A stretch of 22,867 nt of DNA from VRUB01 sp046758085 (GCA_046758085.1 JBHHZP010000048.1:1-22867), one strand, 5' to 3'; shown: positions 14,847 through 22,450, numbered from the stretch's first letter. Translations and numbers: made by a program. The notes: generated from the sequence alone by a model not told the origin.

Positions 14847-16565
14847 ATGAATCGAGCTTTCACATTACTCACAGCGGGGCCGGTAGCCGTGCTGCTGGGC
14901 GCCTGTGCGGCGAGCAAGCCGCTCATGGGCGAGGCCAATCCTCCCGCGGAGCAACCCCTGCAGTCGTCCGGTGTCGAGCTCACGCAGGACATCATGTACG
15001 ACATCCTGCTCGGGGAGATCGCCGGCCAGCGCGGCCAGTACGACATATCGATTGCAACCCTCGGGCGTGTGGCGCGCAAGACCCGGGATCCCCGATTAGC
15101 AGAACGGGCGATGCGTGCGGCGGTTTACGCCAAGCGCTACGAGGAGGCGCTGGAGCAAGCACAGCTGTGGGTCGAGTTGCAACCGCGCAGTCAGCAGGCA
15201 CAGGAATCGGTGGGCTCGATATTAATGGAGCTCAAAAGGCCGGCGGAAGCGCAACTGCATTTCGAGCAGGTTCTTGTGATCGCCGGCACCGGCAAAGCCC
15301 GGGACCGCGCCTACCGGCGGGTGGCGTCGATTTTGGGACGCCAGCGTAACCGGGCGGCGGCAATCGAGATGATGCGCACACTGGTGGCCCAGGATGAAGA
15401 CAATCCCAGCGCACATCTGGCGTTGGCGCACCTGGCAGTGCGCGCCGATGCGCTTGACGTGGCGGTGGAAGCCGCGGGCCGTGCATTGGAGCTCAGACCG
15501 GAGTGGGAACAGGCAGCACTGTTCAAGGCCGGGATCCTGGTATCACAAAAAGAATCGGTTAAGGCTCAGAAGTTCTATGAAGAGTACCTGGCACGCCAAC
15601 CCGGATCGGCACGGATCCGGTTGAACTATGCCCGCTACCTCGTTGATCTGAAGCAGTGGGAGAAGGCGCGTGAGCAGTTTTTGCTGGTAATGCGTGACGC
15701 GCCCGAAGATGCAGATGCCGCGTACGCGGTCGGGTTGTTGTCGCTGCAAACACAGAGGCTGGATGAGGCTGAGCAATTTCTTAAGACCACCTTGCGGTTG
15801 CGGCCTGACAATCAACAGGCGCGCATTTACCTGGGCCAGGTTGCCGAGGAACGCAAGGCTTATGAGGAGGCGGAACGCTGGTATGGCGAGGTGGCGCCGG
15901 GTGAGCGCTATTTTGAGGCACAAACCCGTTTGGGTGTAGTCATAGCCAAGCAGGGCGGCCTGGAGCGCGCGCGCAAACACCTGCACGCCATAAGGTACAC
16001 ATCTGATGCGCAGCGCGCGCAACTGGTTCTCGCCGAGGAGCAGATCCTGCGAGAAGCGAAGCAGTACGAAGAGGCGCTCGGCGTGCTTAATAACGCACTG
16101 GAGGCACTGCCGGATGACAAGGATTTGCTTTATGCCCGTGCGCTGATCGCGGAGCGGCTCGATCTCGTCGATATCGCCGAGCACGATCTGCGCGCGATTC
16201 TGGCACGGGATACCGACAATGCACAGGCCCTCAATGCGCTCGGGTACACGTTGGCGGACCGTACGGATCGTTACCAGGAGGCACTAGAGCTGATCCAGCG
16301 GGCACTTGCGCTGAAGCCGGCCGACCCTTTCATACTGGACAGCATGGGCTGGGTACAGTATCGCTTGGGAAATAACGCCGAGGCGATCCGCTATCTCAAT
16401 CGCGCCTTAAAGATCCGCAACGATGCCGAGATCTCAGCGCACCTGGGCGAGGTGCTATGGGTCACAGGGGATCGCACGCAAGCCAGGTCGGTCTGGAACA
16501 AAGCGCTGGAGGAAACTCCGGACAACGATGCCCTACTCGACGTAATCAAGAAATTTAATCCGTGA
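14847..16565 (+). CDS. TPR-repeat outer-membrane lipoprotein
   Basis: A 572-residue protein made almost entirely of tetratricopeptide repeats after a lipoprotein signal. The lipobox LLGAC places the lipidated cysteine at residue 20, followed by Ala, which predicts outer-membrane sorting by the Lol system. Repeats recur from about residue 55 to the end (for example EQAALFKAGILVSQ, AYAVGLLSLQTQRLDEAEQFL, ALNALGYTLADRTDRYQEAL, DSMGWVQYRLGNNAEAIRYL). Proteins of this type precede lolB in many Gammaproteobacteria; their function is unclear. The ATG at 14847 is preferred over an in-frame GTG at 14811 because GAGGAA lies 5-6 nt before it and it gives a proper signal peptide. It overlaps lolB by four bases (GTGA). 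Confidence 0.92.
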   Translation: MNRAFTLLTAGPVAVLLGACAASKPLMGEANPPAEQPLQSSGVELTQDIMYDILLGEIAGQRGQYDISIATLGRVARKTRDPRLAERAMRAAVYAKRYEEALEQAQLWVELQPRSQQAQESVGSILMELKRPAEAQLHFEQVLVIAGTGKARDRAYRRVASILGRQRNRAAAIEMMRTLVAQDEDNPSAHLALAHLAVRADALDVAVEAAGRALELRPEWEQAALFKAGILVSQKESVKAQKFYEEYLARQPGSARIRLNYARYLVDLKQWEKAREQFLLVMRDAPEDADAAYAVGLLSLQTQRLDEAEQFLKTTLRLRPDNQQARIYLGQVAEERKAYEEAERWYGEVAPGERYFEAQTRLGVVIAKQGGLERARKHLHAIRYTSDAQRAQLVLAEEQILREAKQYEEALGVLNNALEALPDDKDLLYARALIAERLDLVDIAEHDLRAILARDTDNAQALNALGYTLADRTDRYQEALELIQRALALKPADPFILDSMGWVQYRLGNNAEAIRYLNRALKIRNDAEISAHLGEVLWVTGDRTQARSVWNKALEETPDNDALLDVIKKFNP

Positions 16566-17209
16566 AGAAGTGCCTGGTGGCGCTTGCAGTCGCCCTGGCC
16601 GCGGGATGCGCGGCCGTTACGGAGCGTCCCCCGTTAGAAGACCCGACTGCGGCCTGGCAGGCGCGGCAGTCCAAACTCACATCCCTCAATTCTTGGGAAA
16701 TCCAAGGGAGGATTTCGGCGCGATCCTCGACGGAGGGTTGGCAGGCAACCGTTCGCTGGGTGCGTGACGGCGACCGGCACGACATCGATCTGTGGGGACC
16801 GTTGGGCCGGGGCCACGTGCAGCTGATGCAGGATCGCTTCGGTGCCCGTTTGCGCGACGCGAATAACCAAACGTATTGGGCCGCAACGAGTCAGCAGTTG
16901 CTGTTTGACACCACCGGCTGGCGGCTCCCGCTGGGTGGGATTAATTACTGGGTGCTCGGACTGCCTGTACCCGAAATACCCGGGACGCCGGCCCTGGACG
17001 GATCAGGCCGGCTCAAGTCGCTGGACCAGCTAGGGTGGCAGGTCCGTTTCTTGCGTTACCGGCGGCACGGAGATTACGAGTTTCCAAGCAAGCTGTTAAT
17101 TCGCCGGCAAGTGAATGGCACCGACGCGCAGCTACCCGATGAGGGCGACTCTCATGGTTCGTTGCTGGAGGTGCGGCTCGTGATCGAGCGTTGGTCTACG
17201 GTGCCCTAG
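16562..17209 (+). CDS. lolB: Outer-membrane lipoprotein insertion factor LolB
   Basis: LolB receives lipoproteins from the carrier LolA and inserts them into the inner leaflet of the outer membrane. The 215-residue product begins with a lipoprotein signal (ALAAGC; Cys16, followed by Ala) and shows the LolB blocks WEIQGRISARSSTEGWQA (near 44-61), DIDLWGPLGRG, and the signature GINYWVLGLPVPEIPG. The start is GTG at 16562, sharing four bases with the stop of the TPR gene, so translation is coupled. ispE starts three nucleotides after its stop. The pairing with an upstream TPR lipoprotein and downstream ispE is the standard gammaproteobacterial arrangement. Confidence 0.95.
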   Translation: MKKCLVALAVALAAGCAAVTERPPLEDPTAAWQARQSKLTSLNSWEIQGRISARSSTEGWQATVRWVRDGDRHDIDLWGPLGRGHVQLMQDRFGARLRDANNQTYWAATSQQLLFDTTGWRLPLGGINYWVLGLPVPEIPGTPALDGSGRLKSLDQLGWQVRFLRYRRHGDYEFPSKLLIRRQVNGTDAQLPDEGDSHGSLLEVRLVIERWSTVP

Positions 17210-17212
17210 TGC

Positions 17213-18046
17213 ATGGAAGTCTGGCCGGCACCAGCCAAGCTTAACCTTTTTCTCCACGTCACGGGCCGGCGCCCGGACGGCTATCATCTGTTGCAGACTG
17301 TTTTTCAATTCCTCGACTTCGGAGATGAGCTGAAATTCCGTGTGACCGACGACGGTCAGATCACGCGGTCCATGTCACTCGCCGGCGTCGTCGCAGAAGA
17401 TGATCTCTCGGTGCGCGCGGCCCGGTTGTTGCAAGCGGCCTGTGGGTGTAAAAAAGGCGCGCAGATTCACCTGCGCAAACGCATCCCTCTAGGCGGCGGG
17501 CTAGGCGGCGGGAGCTCCGACGCGGCGACGACACTGCTCGTGCTGAACCATCTGTGGAACGCGGGGCTGGGGCAGGCCGAGTTGCTGGAATTGGGCATAC
17601 GTTTGGGCGCCGACGTCCCGGTGTTTCTCGGGGGGCACGCGGCCTGGGGGGAAGGCATCGGCGAGGTCCTGACCCCGGTGGAACCCGGGGAGGCGTGGTA
17701 CGTTGTAGTGGTCCCGCCGGTGCGCGTGTCGACCGCGGCCGCATTCGGCGATCTTGGTTTGACAGGGTTTAGTGCGCCGATCACAATACGCGACTTCCAC
17801 GCGGGCCGGGTAGGTAATGATCTCGAGCCGGCGGTACGTCGGCGCTACCCCGAAGTCGACCGGGCATGCCACTGGCTGAATCAGTTCGGCACGGCACGGA
17901 TGACCGGCTCGGGCGGCTGTGTCTTTTTGACAGTAACCGACGCGTCGGCGGGTGAACAGATTCTGAGCAAGCGACCGCAATGGCTTGGGGGCTTTGTAAC
18001 TCACGGAGTGAACAGGCATCCGCTGTTTGCGGGGCGGCCGGATTAA
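17213..18046 (+). CDS. ispE: 4-diphosphocytidyl-2-C-methyl-D-erythritol kinase IspE
   Basis: IspE is a GHMP kinase that phosphorylates the 2-hydroxyl of CDP-methylerythritol in the non-mevalonate isoprenoid pathway. The 277-residue product has PAPAKLNLFLHVTGRRPDGYH (catalytic Lys9), the glycine-rich ATP loop PLGGGLGGGSSDAAT at 92-106, the catalytic aspartate in GADVPVF (Asp134) and the C-terminal ARMTGSGGCVF loop. It starts at ATG 17213, three nucleotides after the lolB stop, completing a three-gene packed operon. tRNA-Gln begins six nucleotides after its stop, so the tRNA may be co-transcribed and released by RNase processing. Confidence 0.97.
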   Translation: MEVWPAPAKLNLFLHVTGRRPDGYHLLQTVFQFLDFGDELKFRVTDDGQITRSMSLAGVVAEDDLSVRAARLLQAACGCKKGAQIHLRKRIPLGGGLGGGSSDAATTLLVLNHLWNAGLGQAELLELGIRLGADVPVFLGGHAAWGEGIGEVLTPVEPGEAWYVVVVPPVRVSTAAAFGDLGLTGFSAPITIRDFHAGRVGNDLEPAVRRRYPEVDRACHWLNQFGTARMTGSGGCVFLTVTDASAGEQILSKRPQWLGGFVTHGVNRHPLFAGRPD

Positions 18047-18052
18047 TCCCAC

Positions 18053-18127
18053 TGGGGTGTAGCCAAGTGGTAAGGCACCGGATTTTGATTCCGGCATTCC
18101 CAGGTTCGAATCCTGGCACCCCAGCCA
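18053..18127 (+). tRNA. tRNA-Gln (anticodon TTG)
   Basis: A complete 75-nt cloverleaf including the encoded CCA: acceptor strand TGGGGTG pairs with CACCCCA, the anticodon stem CCGGA/TCCGG carries loop TTTTGAT with anticodon TTG, and the T-arm contains GGTTCGAATCC. The U1-A72 pair and sequence match gammaproteobacterial tRNA-Gln. It starts six nucleotides after ispE, with no room for its own promoter. Confidence 0.97.
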
Positions 18128-18458
18128 TAAAGATCGCCGCCGCAAGGCAGCACATTAGATCACTGGGGTGGCAGGATGAGAACCTGGCAGGTTTGACAAA
18201 TTTGCCGGGAGCAAATTTGAACAGCGGAGCAAAGCGACGCTGGCCCGGAGGGCGGAGGGCAGGGATAGCCCGGAGTAATCCTGGCACCCCAGCCATAAAG
18301 ATCGCCGCCGCAAGGCAGCACATTGGCTCACTGGGGTGGCAGGATGAGAACCTGGCAGGTTTGACAAATTTGCCGGGAGCAACTGATCAGCGGAGCGAAG
18401 CGGCGCGGGCCCGCAGGAGAGGCAGGGACAGCCCGGAGTAATCCTGGTACCCCAGCCA
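18109..18458 (+). repeat. Two tandem structured elements seeded on the tRNA-Gln 3' end
   Basis: Unit A (18109-18276, 168 bp) and unit B (18277-18439, 163 bp) each begin with the 19 bases of the tRNA-Gln 3' end (AATCCTGGCACCCCAGCCA); a third copy with one change closes the array (18440-18458). The first 107 bases of the units differ at only two positions; the second halves diverge more. Within each unit CTGGGGTGGCAGGAT (18163-18177; 18331-18345) can pair with the next tRNA 3' end (18278-18292; 18441-18455) in a 15-bp stem with one mismatch, plus a G-U in unit B. Internal hairpins include AACCT-GGC-AGGTT. No convincing gene lies within. The array fills the gap between the tRNA and prs. Confidence 0.85.
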
Positions 18459-18499
18459 GTCTGCCGAAGGCCGCTGGATTGTATCGAGGGAGTCCATAA

Positions 18500-19450
18500 G
18501 TGTCCGTCGACAACATGACCGTGTTTACGGGGAACGCCAATCCGGCGCTCGCCGAGGCCGTTGCGCGTCGCCTGGGTATTCCGCTGGGCAAGGCGGTGGT
18601 GTCGCGATTCAGCGACGGCGAGGTGATGGTGGAGATCATGGAGCACGTGCGCGGAACGGACGTCTTCATTATGCAGCCCACTTGCGCGCCCGGCAACGAC
18701 AACTTGATGGAGTTGCTGATCATGATCGACGCCTTTCGGCGCTCGTCTGCGCAGCGGATCACCGCGGTTATCCCTTATTACGGCTATGCACGCCAGGACC
18801 GCCGGCCGCGCACGGCGCGTGTGGCGATATCAGCCAAACTGGTAGCGACGATGATTACGGCCGCCGGGGCGGACCGGGTCCTCACCATGGATCTGCATGC
18901 CGACCAGATCCAGGGATTTTTCGACATCCCCACCGACAACATCTACGCCTCGCCAGTGTTGCTGGGAGACATCTGGAAGCATGAGTACGAAGATCTGCTG
19001 GTGGTGTCGCCTGATGTCGGGGGCGTGGTGCGTGCACGTGCCATGGCCAAGCAGCTGGAAACCGATCTCGCCATCATCGATAAGCGGCGACCGCGTCCTA
19101 ACGAGGCCAAGATCATGCACATTATCGGTGACGTCAAGGATCGTAGTTGCGTGCTGATGGACGACATGGTGGATACCGGGAATACCCTTTGTGAGGCGGC
19201 GAGTGCCCTGAAAGAGCAAGGCGCCCGGTGCGTAGTGTCCTACTGCACGCACCCGGTTTTATCAGGCAACGCTGTGAAGATCATCGGGAATTCGGAGCTT
19301 GATGAAATTGTGGTCACGGATACGATACCATTGAGCGAAGACGCCAAGGCATGTGGCCGAATCCGGCAGTTGAGCATTGCCGAGCTGCTGGCCGAGTCCA
19401 TGCGGCGCATCGCAGCGGAAGATTCAGTGAGCTCATTGTTTATGGAATAA
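18500..19450 (+). CDS. prs: Ribose-phosphate pyrophosphokinase Prs
   Basis: Prs makes PRPP from ribose-5-phosphate and ATP for nucleotide, histidine, tryptophan and NAD synthesis. The 316-residue product contains RFSDGEVMVEI (near 35-45), the flexible catalytic loop YARQDRRPRTAR (near 95-107), DLHADQIQGFFDIP (near 131-144) and the PRPP-binding loop VLMDDMVDTGNTL (near 217-229). The GTG at 18500 is preferred to the ATG at 18515 because GAGGGAG (18486-18492) sits 7 nt upstream. It follows the tRNA-Gln array and precedes rplY, the usual order. A heptamer element begins 9 nt after its stop. Confidence 0.97.
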   Translation: MSVDNMTVFTGNANPALAEAVARRLGIPLGKAVVSRFSDGEVMVEIMEHVRGTDVFIMQPTCAPGNDNLMELLIMIDAFRRSSAQRITAVIPYYGYARQDRRPRTARVAISAKLVATMITAAGADRVLTMDLHADQIQGFFDIPTDNIYASPVLLGDIWKHEYEDLLVVSPDVGGVVRARAMAKQLETDLAIIDKRRPRPNEAKIMHIIGDVKDRSCVLMDDMVDTGNTLCEAASALKEQGARCVVSYCTHPVLSGNAVKIIGNSELDEIVVTDTIPLSEDAKACGRIRQLSIAELLAESMRRIAAEDSVSSLFME

Positions 19451-19459
19451 CTGCAGTAG

Positions 19460-19530
19460 CGAGTTGCAAGTTTCGAGTAGCAAGGAAAAAGCCTGTTTCC
19501 AGGCACTTGGTACGCGCTACTCGCTGCTCA
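19460..19530 (+). repeat. Heptamer element, copy 3 (after prs), with inverted arm
   Basis: Four 7-mers related to CAAGTNN (19460-19487) start 9 nt after the prs stop. After a 15-nt spacer, inverted units follow (GCACTTG 19503-19509, GTACGCG, CTACTCG 19517-19523). CGAGTAGC in the left arm is an exact complement of GCTACTCG in the right. A small hairpin GCCTG-TTTC-CAGGC (19491-19504) sits in the centre. No T-tract follows, so it is not a normal terminator. Confidence 0.65.
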
Positions 19531-19555
19531 CGACTGACCTTTTGGAGATAGATTT

Positions 19556-20242
19556 ATGAGTACGAAGTTTGAGTTGACAGCCGAGCGGCGCGATGCCAAG
19601 GGCAGTGGCCCGAGCCGGCGCTTGCGTCGCGCGGGCCAGGTACCGGCTGTTCTTTATGGCGGTAATAAAGATCCGGTGATGCTTATGTTTGATCATGATG
19701 CGATCTATCATCAGCTTGAGAACGAGGCATTCCACACGTCCATCTTGACTGTGAAAGTTGACAGTGACACCGACCGCGCGATATTGCGCAACGTGCAGAT
19801 GCATCCCTTCAAGCCCAGGGTAATGCACGTGGACCTGCAGCGCATCAGCGAGACGCAGAAATTGCATATGCTTGTGCCGATACACGTGAACGGTGAGGAG
19901 GTGGCGCCGGGTGTGAAGTTGGAGGGCGGAATCGTCTCGCGGCTGATGACCGAGGTCGATATATCATGTTTGCCGCATCAGCTGCCGGAGTTTCTCTCAG
20001 TGGATGTGTCCGAGCTGCATATCGGCGAGTCACTGCATCTCTCTGACATTCCACTGCCCGAAGGGGTCACGATCACCAGCCTTGCTCACGGTGGAGAAGA
20101 CCTGGCGGTCGTTTCGGTAGCTGCCGTGCGAGTGGTCGAAGAGGAGGTCGTGGAAGAAGTGCCTGAGGAGGTGGCCGAGGGCGAGGAAGCTGCCACAGAA
20201 GAGGCTGGCGCGCCGCCAAGCGAAGAGCCCCAGCAAGACTAA
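19556..20242 (+). CDS. rplY: 50S ribosomal protein L25/general stress protein Ctc
   Basis: L25 binds 5S rRNA on the large ribosomal subunit. This 228-residue product is the long, two-domain form (Ctc/TL5 type): an N-terminal 5S-rRNA-binding domain (about 1-95; AERRDAKGSGPSRRLRRAGQVPAVLYGG, MHPFKPRVMHVDLQRI) and a C-terminal beta domain (about 96-190; HVNGEEVAPGVKLEGGI, LHIGESLHLSDIPLPEGV), ending in a Glu-rich acidic tail (about 192-228). GGAGAT lies 6 nt before the ATG. It stands between prs and pth as in many Proteobacteria. Identification is firm. Confidence 0.97.
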   Translation: MSTKFELTAERRDAKGSGPSRRLRRAGQVPAVLYGGNKDPVMLMFDHDAIYHQLENEAFHTSILTVKVDSDTDRAILRNVQMHPFKPRVMHVDLQRISETQKLHMLVPIHVNGEEVAPGVKLEGGIVSRLMTEVDISCLPHQLPEFLSVDVSELHIGESLHLSDIPLPEGVTITSLAHGGEDLAVVSVAAVRVVEEEVVEEVPEEVAEGEEAATEEAGAPPSEEPQQD

Positions 20243-20286
20243 CTCACGTCCCCGTTGCGCCCTGGCGCCGAGCGGGAGTCTGATCG

Positions 20287-20871
20287 ATGACCCAGGGAAT
20301 TGCCCTGATTGTCGGCCTGGGTAATCCCGGGACCGAGTACGCGCAAACCCGGCACAACGCCGGGTTCCGCTTTCTCGACACCTTGTTGGCCGGAAACCCA
20401 GGGGCCCTGCGCAGCGAGAGCCGGTTCTATGCGCGGGTTGGCCGGGTGGAAGTTGAGCGCAGAGAGCTGTGGCTGCTTGCGCCGGCCACCTTCATGAATC
20501 ATAGCGGCGAAGCAGTGGCCAAGTTTTCCCGCTATTACAAGGTCCCGGCGCAAGAAATCCTCGTGGTGCACGACGACCTGGACCTGCCGCCAGGCACGGT
20601 GCGGCTCAAGCTCGGCGGCGGCGACAGTGGTCATAACGGTGTACACGACGTCGCGCTGAGGCTCGGTAGCGGCGATTTCGTCCGGCTTCGTATCGGCATC
20701 GGCCGCCCGCCAGCGGGCCAGGAAGCGACTTCTTACGTCCTGCGAAAGGCCCCGGCGGCGGAGCAAGAGATGATCGATGCCGCGATCCACAACGCCCACG
20801 CCCATCTGGGGGACATCGTTCACGGCCGCTATCAACAGGCGATGAATCTGCTGCATGCCCACAAATCCTAA
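20287..20871 (+). CDS. pth: Peptidyl-tRNA hydrolase Pth
   Basis: Pth releases peptides from prematurely dropped peptidyl-tRNA so that tRNAs can be recycled. The 194-residue product retains all expected active-site residues, each shifted by three from Escherichia coli numbering: Asn13 (GLGNPG), His23 (TRHNAGF), Asn71 (FMNHSG), Asp96 (VVHDDLDLPPG) and Asn117 (GHNGVHD). GGGAG lies about 9 nt before the ATG. It begins 44 nt after rplY and its stop precedes the ychF start by 98 nt; the three genes are probably one transcription unit. Confidence 0.97.
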   Translation: MTQGIALIVGLGNPGTEYAQTRHNAGFRFLDTLLAGNPGALRSESRFYARVGRVEVERRELWLLAPATFMNHSGEAVAKFSRYYKVPAQEILVVHDDLDLPPGTVRLKLGGGDSGHNGVHDVALRLGSGDFVRLRIGIGRPPAGQEATSYVLRKAPAAEQEMIDAAIHNAHAHLGDIVHGRYQQAMNLLHAHKS

Positions 20872-20950
20872 ACCCGATGTCTCGCTGCGAGCCGCCGTCC
20901 CGGTGCGCCTCTCGCAACTCGGGCCCGGGGTCCCAAGCCGCCCGGCGCAC

Positions 20951-20966
20951 GGCTGGCGCGCCAGCC
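20951..20966. repeat. Perfect 16-bp GC palindrome before ychF
   Basis: GGCTGGCGCGCCAGCC is a perfect palindrome ending 3 nt before the ychF ATG. It occupies the place where a ribosome-binding site would be expected, and none is visible. It might bind a protein or fold in the mRNA, but in GC-rich DNA a chance palindrome is possible. Confidence 0.45.
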
Positions 20967-20969
20967 CCC

Positions 20970-22061
20970 ATGGGCTTTAAGTGCGGCATTGTCGGGCTGC
21001 CGAATGTCGGCAAATCGACGCTGTTCAACGCCCTGACGCGGGCGGCGGTTGCGGCTGAAAATTATCCGTTCTGCACGGTGGAACCCAATGTCGGTGTGGT
21101 GGTCGTGCCGGATGAGCGACTTGCGCGGGTGGCCGAGATCGCCAGGCCCGGGCGGGTGGTGCCCACCGCCATCGAGTTCGTGGACATCGCGGGCCTGGTC
21201 GCCGGTGCGGCCAAAGGAGAGGGGCTGGGTAACCGCTTTCTCGCCCACATACGGGAAATGGATGCCATCGCCCATGTGGTGCGCTGCTTTGAGGACGAGA
21301 ATGTGGCGCATGTGCCGGGACCCGTGGACCCGCGGGCAGACATCGAAACGGTCAACATGGAGTTGATACTGGCTGACTTGCAGACGCTGGAAGCGGCGCT
21401 CGCACGCGCAGAGAAGGCGGGCAGAGCAGGTGACAAGGACAGCATCAGGCTGGGCGACGTGTTGGCACGTGCGCAGCGCCACCTCAATGAGGCGCGGCCG
21501 GTTCGCACCCTGGAGTACGATCCGGCGGCGGCGGAGCTGCTCGGCTCATTGCACCTGCTGACCTGCAAGCCGGTGCTGTATGTCGCCAACGTCAGCGACA
21601 CGGGTTTTGAAGACAACCCGCACGTGCAGACGGTCAGACAAGTGGCGCGCGCGGAGGGGGCCGAGGTCGTGGTGCTGTGCGCGGCACTCGAAGCGGAGCT
21701 GGTCGACATGAACGCGGAGGAAAAAGAGATTTTCCTGGCGGACATGGGACTGGAAGAGCCCGGGCTCAATCGGGTGGCCCGCGCGGGTTACCGGCTACTG
21801 GGGCTGCGCACTTTTTTCAGCGCGCAGCCCAACGAGGTGCGCGCGTGGACCATCCCGGCAGGAACCCGTGCAGTCGAAGCCGCGGGGGTGATTCACAGCG
21901 ATTTCCAGCGTGGATTCATTCGCGCCGAGGTCGTTAGCTACGACGACTATGTGAAATTCAACGGGGAGCAGGGAGCGCGGGAGGCCGGCCGGCTAAAGCT
22001 GGAAGGCAAGGATTATGTAGTGCAAGACGGAGATGTAATCCACTTTCGGTTTAACGTTTAA
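20970..22061 (+). CDS. ychF: Redox-regulated ATPase YchF (Obg-family)
   Basis: YchF (EngD, Ola1 homologue) is an Obg-family P-loop protein that hydrolyses ATP and associates with ribosomes. The 363-residue product from ATG 20970 shows Walker A GLPNVGKS at 9-16, G3 DIAGLV near 72-77, a non-canonical G4 NVSD at 207-210 in place of the GTP-specific NKxD, a coiled-coil-like helical insert (about 125-190) and the C-terminal TGS domain (FFSAQPNEVRAW to IHFRFNV). The frame is open upstream to an ATG at 20877, but that extension is Arg/Pro/Ser-rich and non-conserved. No clear ribosome site precedes 20970. A heptamer element begins 2 nt after the stop. Confidence 0.95.
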   Translation: MGFKCGIVGLPNVGKSTLFNALTRAAVAAENYPFCTVEPNVGVVVVPDERLARVAEIARPGRVVPTAIEFVDIAGLVAGAAKGEGLGNRFLAHIREMDAIAHVVRCFEDENVAHVPGPVDPRADIETVNMELILADLQTLEAALARAEKAGRAGDKDSIRLGDVLARAQRHLNEARPVRTLEYDPAAAELLGSLHLLTCKPVLYVANVSDTGFEDNPHVQTVRQVARAEGAEVVVLCAALEAELVDMNAEEKEIFLADMGLEEPGLNRVARAGYRLLGLRTFFSAQPNEVRAWTIPAGTRAVEAAGVIHSDFQRGFIRAEVVSYDDYVKFNGEQGAREAGRLKLEGKDYVVQDGDVIHFRFNV

Positions 22062-22063
22062 AG

Positions 22064-22144
22064 CGAGTGCGAAGTGACAAGTTGCAAGTGGCAAGTAAAT
22101 AGTAGAAGCTTTGGTTTTCCGTGCTACTTGGAACTTGCGCCTGG
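22064..22144 (+). repeat. Heptamer element, copy 4 (after ychF), with inverted arm
   Basis: Five 7-mers (CGAGTGC, GAAGTGA, then three CAAGTNN units; 22064-22098) start 2 nt after the ychF stop. A 25-nt spacer is followed by inverted units CTACTTG (22124-22130), GAACTTG (22131-22137) and CGCCTGG. The transcript could fold into an imperfect hairpin. It is the longest copy in the window. Confidence 0.7.
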
Positions 22145-22148
22145 AGCC

Positions 22149-22183
22149 TTGACTTTAAGTACGCCAGAAATTCAAAATCCGCG
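22149..22183 (+). promoter_or_regulatory. Candidate tRNA-Met promoter
   Basis: TTGACT (22149-22154), an 18-bp spacer, CAAAAT (22173-22178) and a GC-rich discriminator CCGCG (22179-22183) form a plausible sigma-70 promoter. GC-rich discriminators are typical of stringently controlled stable-RNA promoters. Predicted start near 22185, about 37 nt before the tRNA. Confidence 0.5.
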
Positions 22184-22221
22184 TTTTTCGTCAGACAGGG
22201 CATAGACCCTATTTAGCCGAA

Positions 22222-22295
22222 GGCTACGTAGCTCAGGCGGTTAGAGCACGGCACTCATAATGCCGGTGTCGGTGGTTCGAGTCCACCCGTAGCCA
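22222..22295 (+). tRNA. Elongator tRNA-Met (anticodon CAT)
   Basis: A complete cloverleaf: acceptor GGCTACG pairs with CGTAGCC, D-arm GCTCAGGCGGTTAGAGC, anticodon loop CTCATAA with CAT, T-arm GGTTCGAGTCC. It closely resembles Escherichia coli elongator tRNA-Met rather than the initiator. The discriminator A at 22295 is followed by CCG instead of CCA, so the terminal A is not encoded. Ile2-type tRNA with CAT was considered and is less similar. Confidence 0.93.
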
Positions 22296-22450
22296 CCGTA
22301 TAAATCAAGGGGATTCGTTGAGTCAGCTGCGATTCAGCTAAATGGTCGTGTAGTGATAAGTCCTCGATAAGTCCAGAAAAGCTGTTCTGAAGCGCTCAGG
22401 GCGTTTCTAGGGATGGGGGGGGCCTCATCAGCAACGAGGAGTTGCCAGCC

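Noticed and set aside
18109..18458. Tandem repeats behind tRNA-Gln as a CRISPR array or integrated phage-like element
   Set aside because: Only two units of about 165 bp, no short-repeat/spacer pattern, and no cas, integrase or phage gene nearby. The tRNA 3' copies could be attachment-site-like, but there is no cargo.
20877..20969. 31-residue N-terminal extension of YchF
   Set aside because: The conserved family start is MGFKCGIVGLPNVGKS; the extension is low-complexity and runs through a palindrome.
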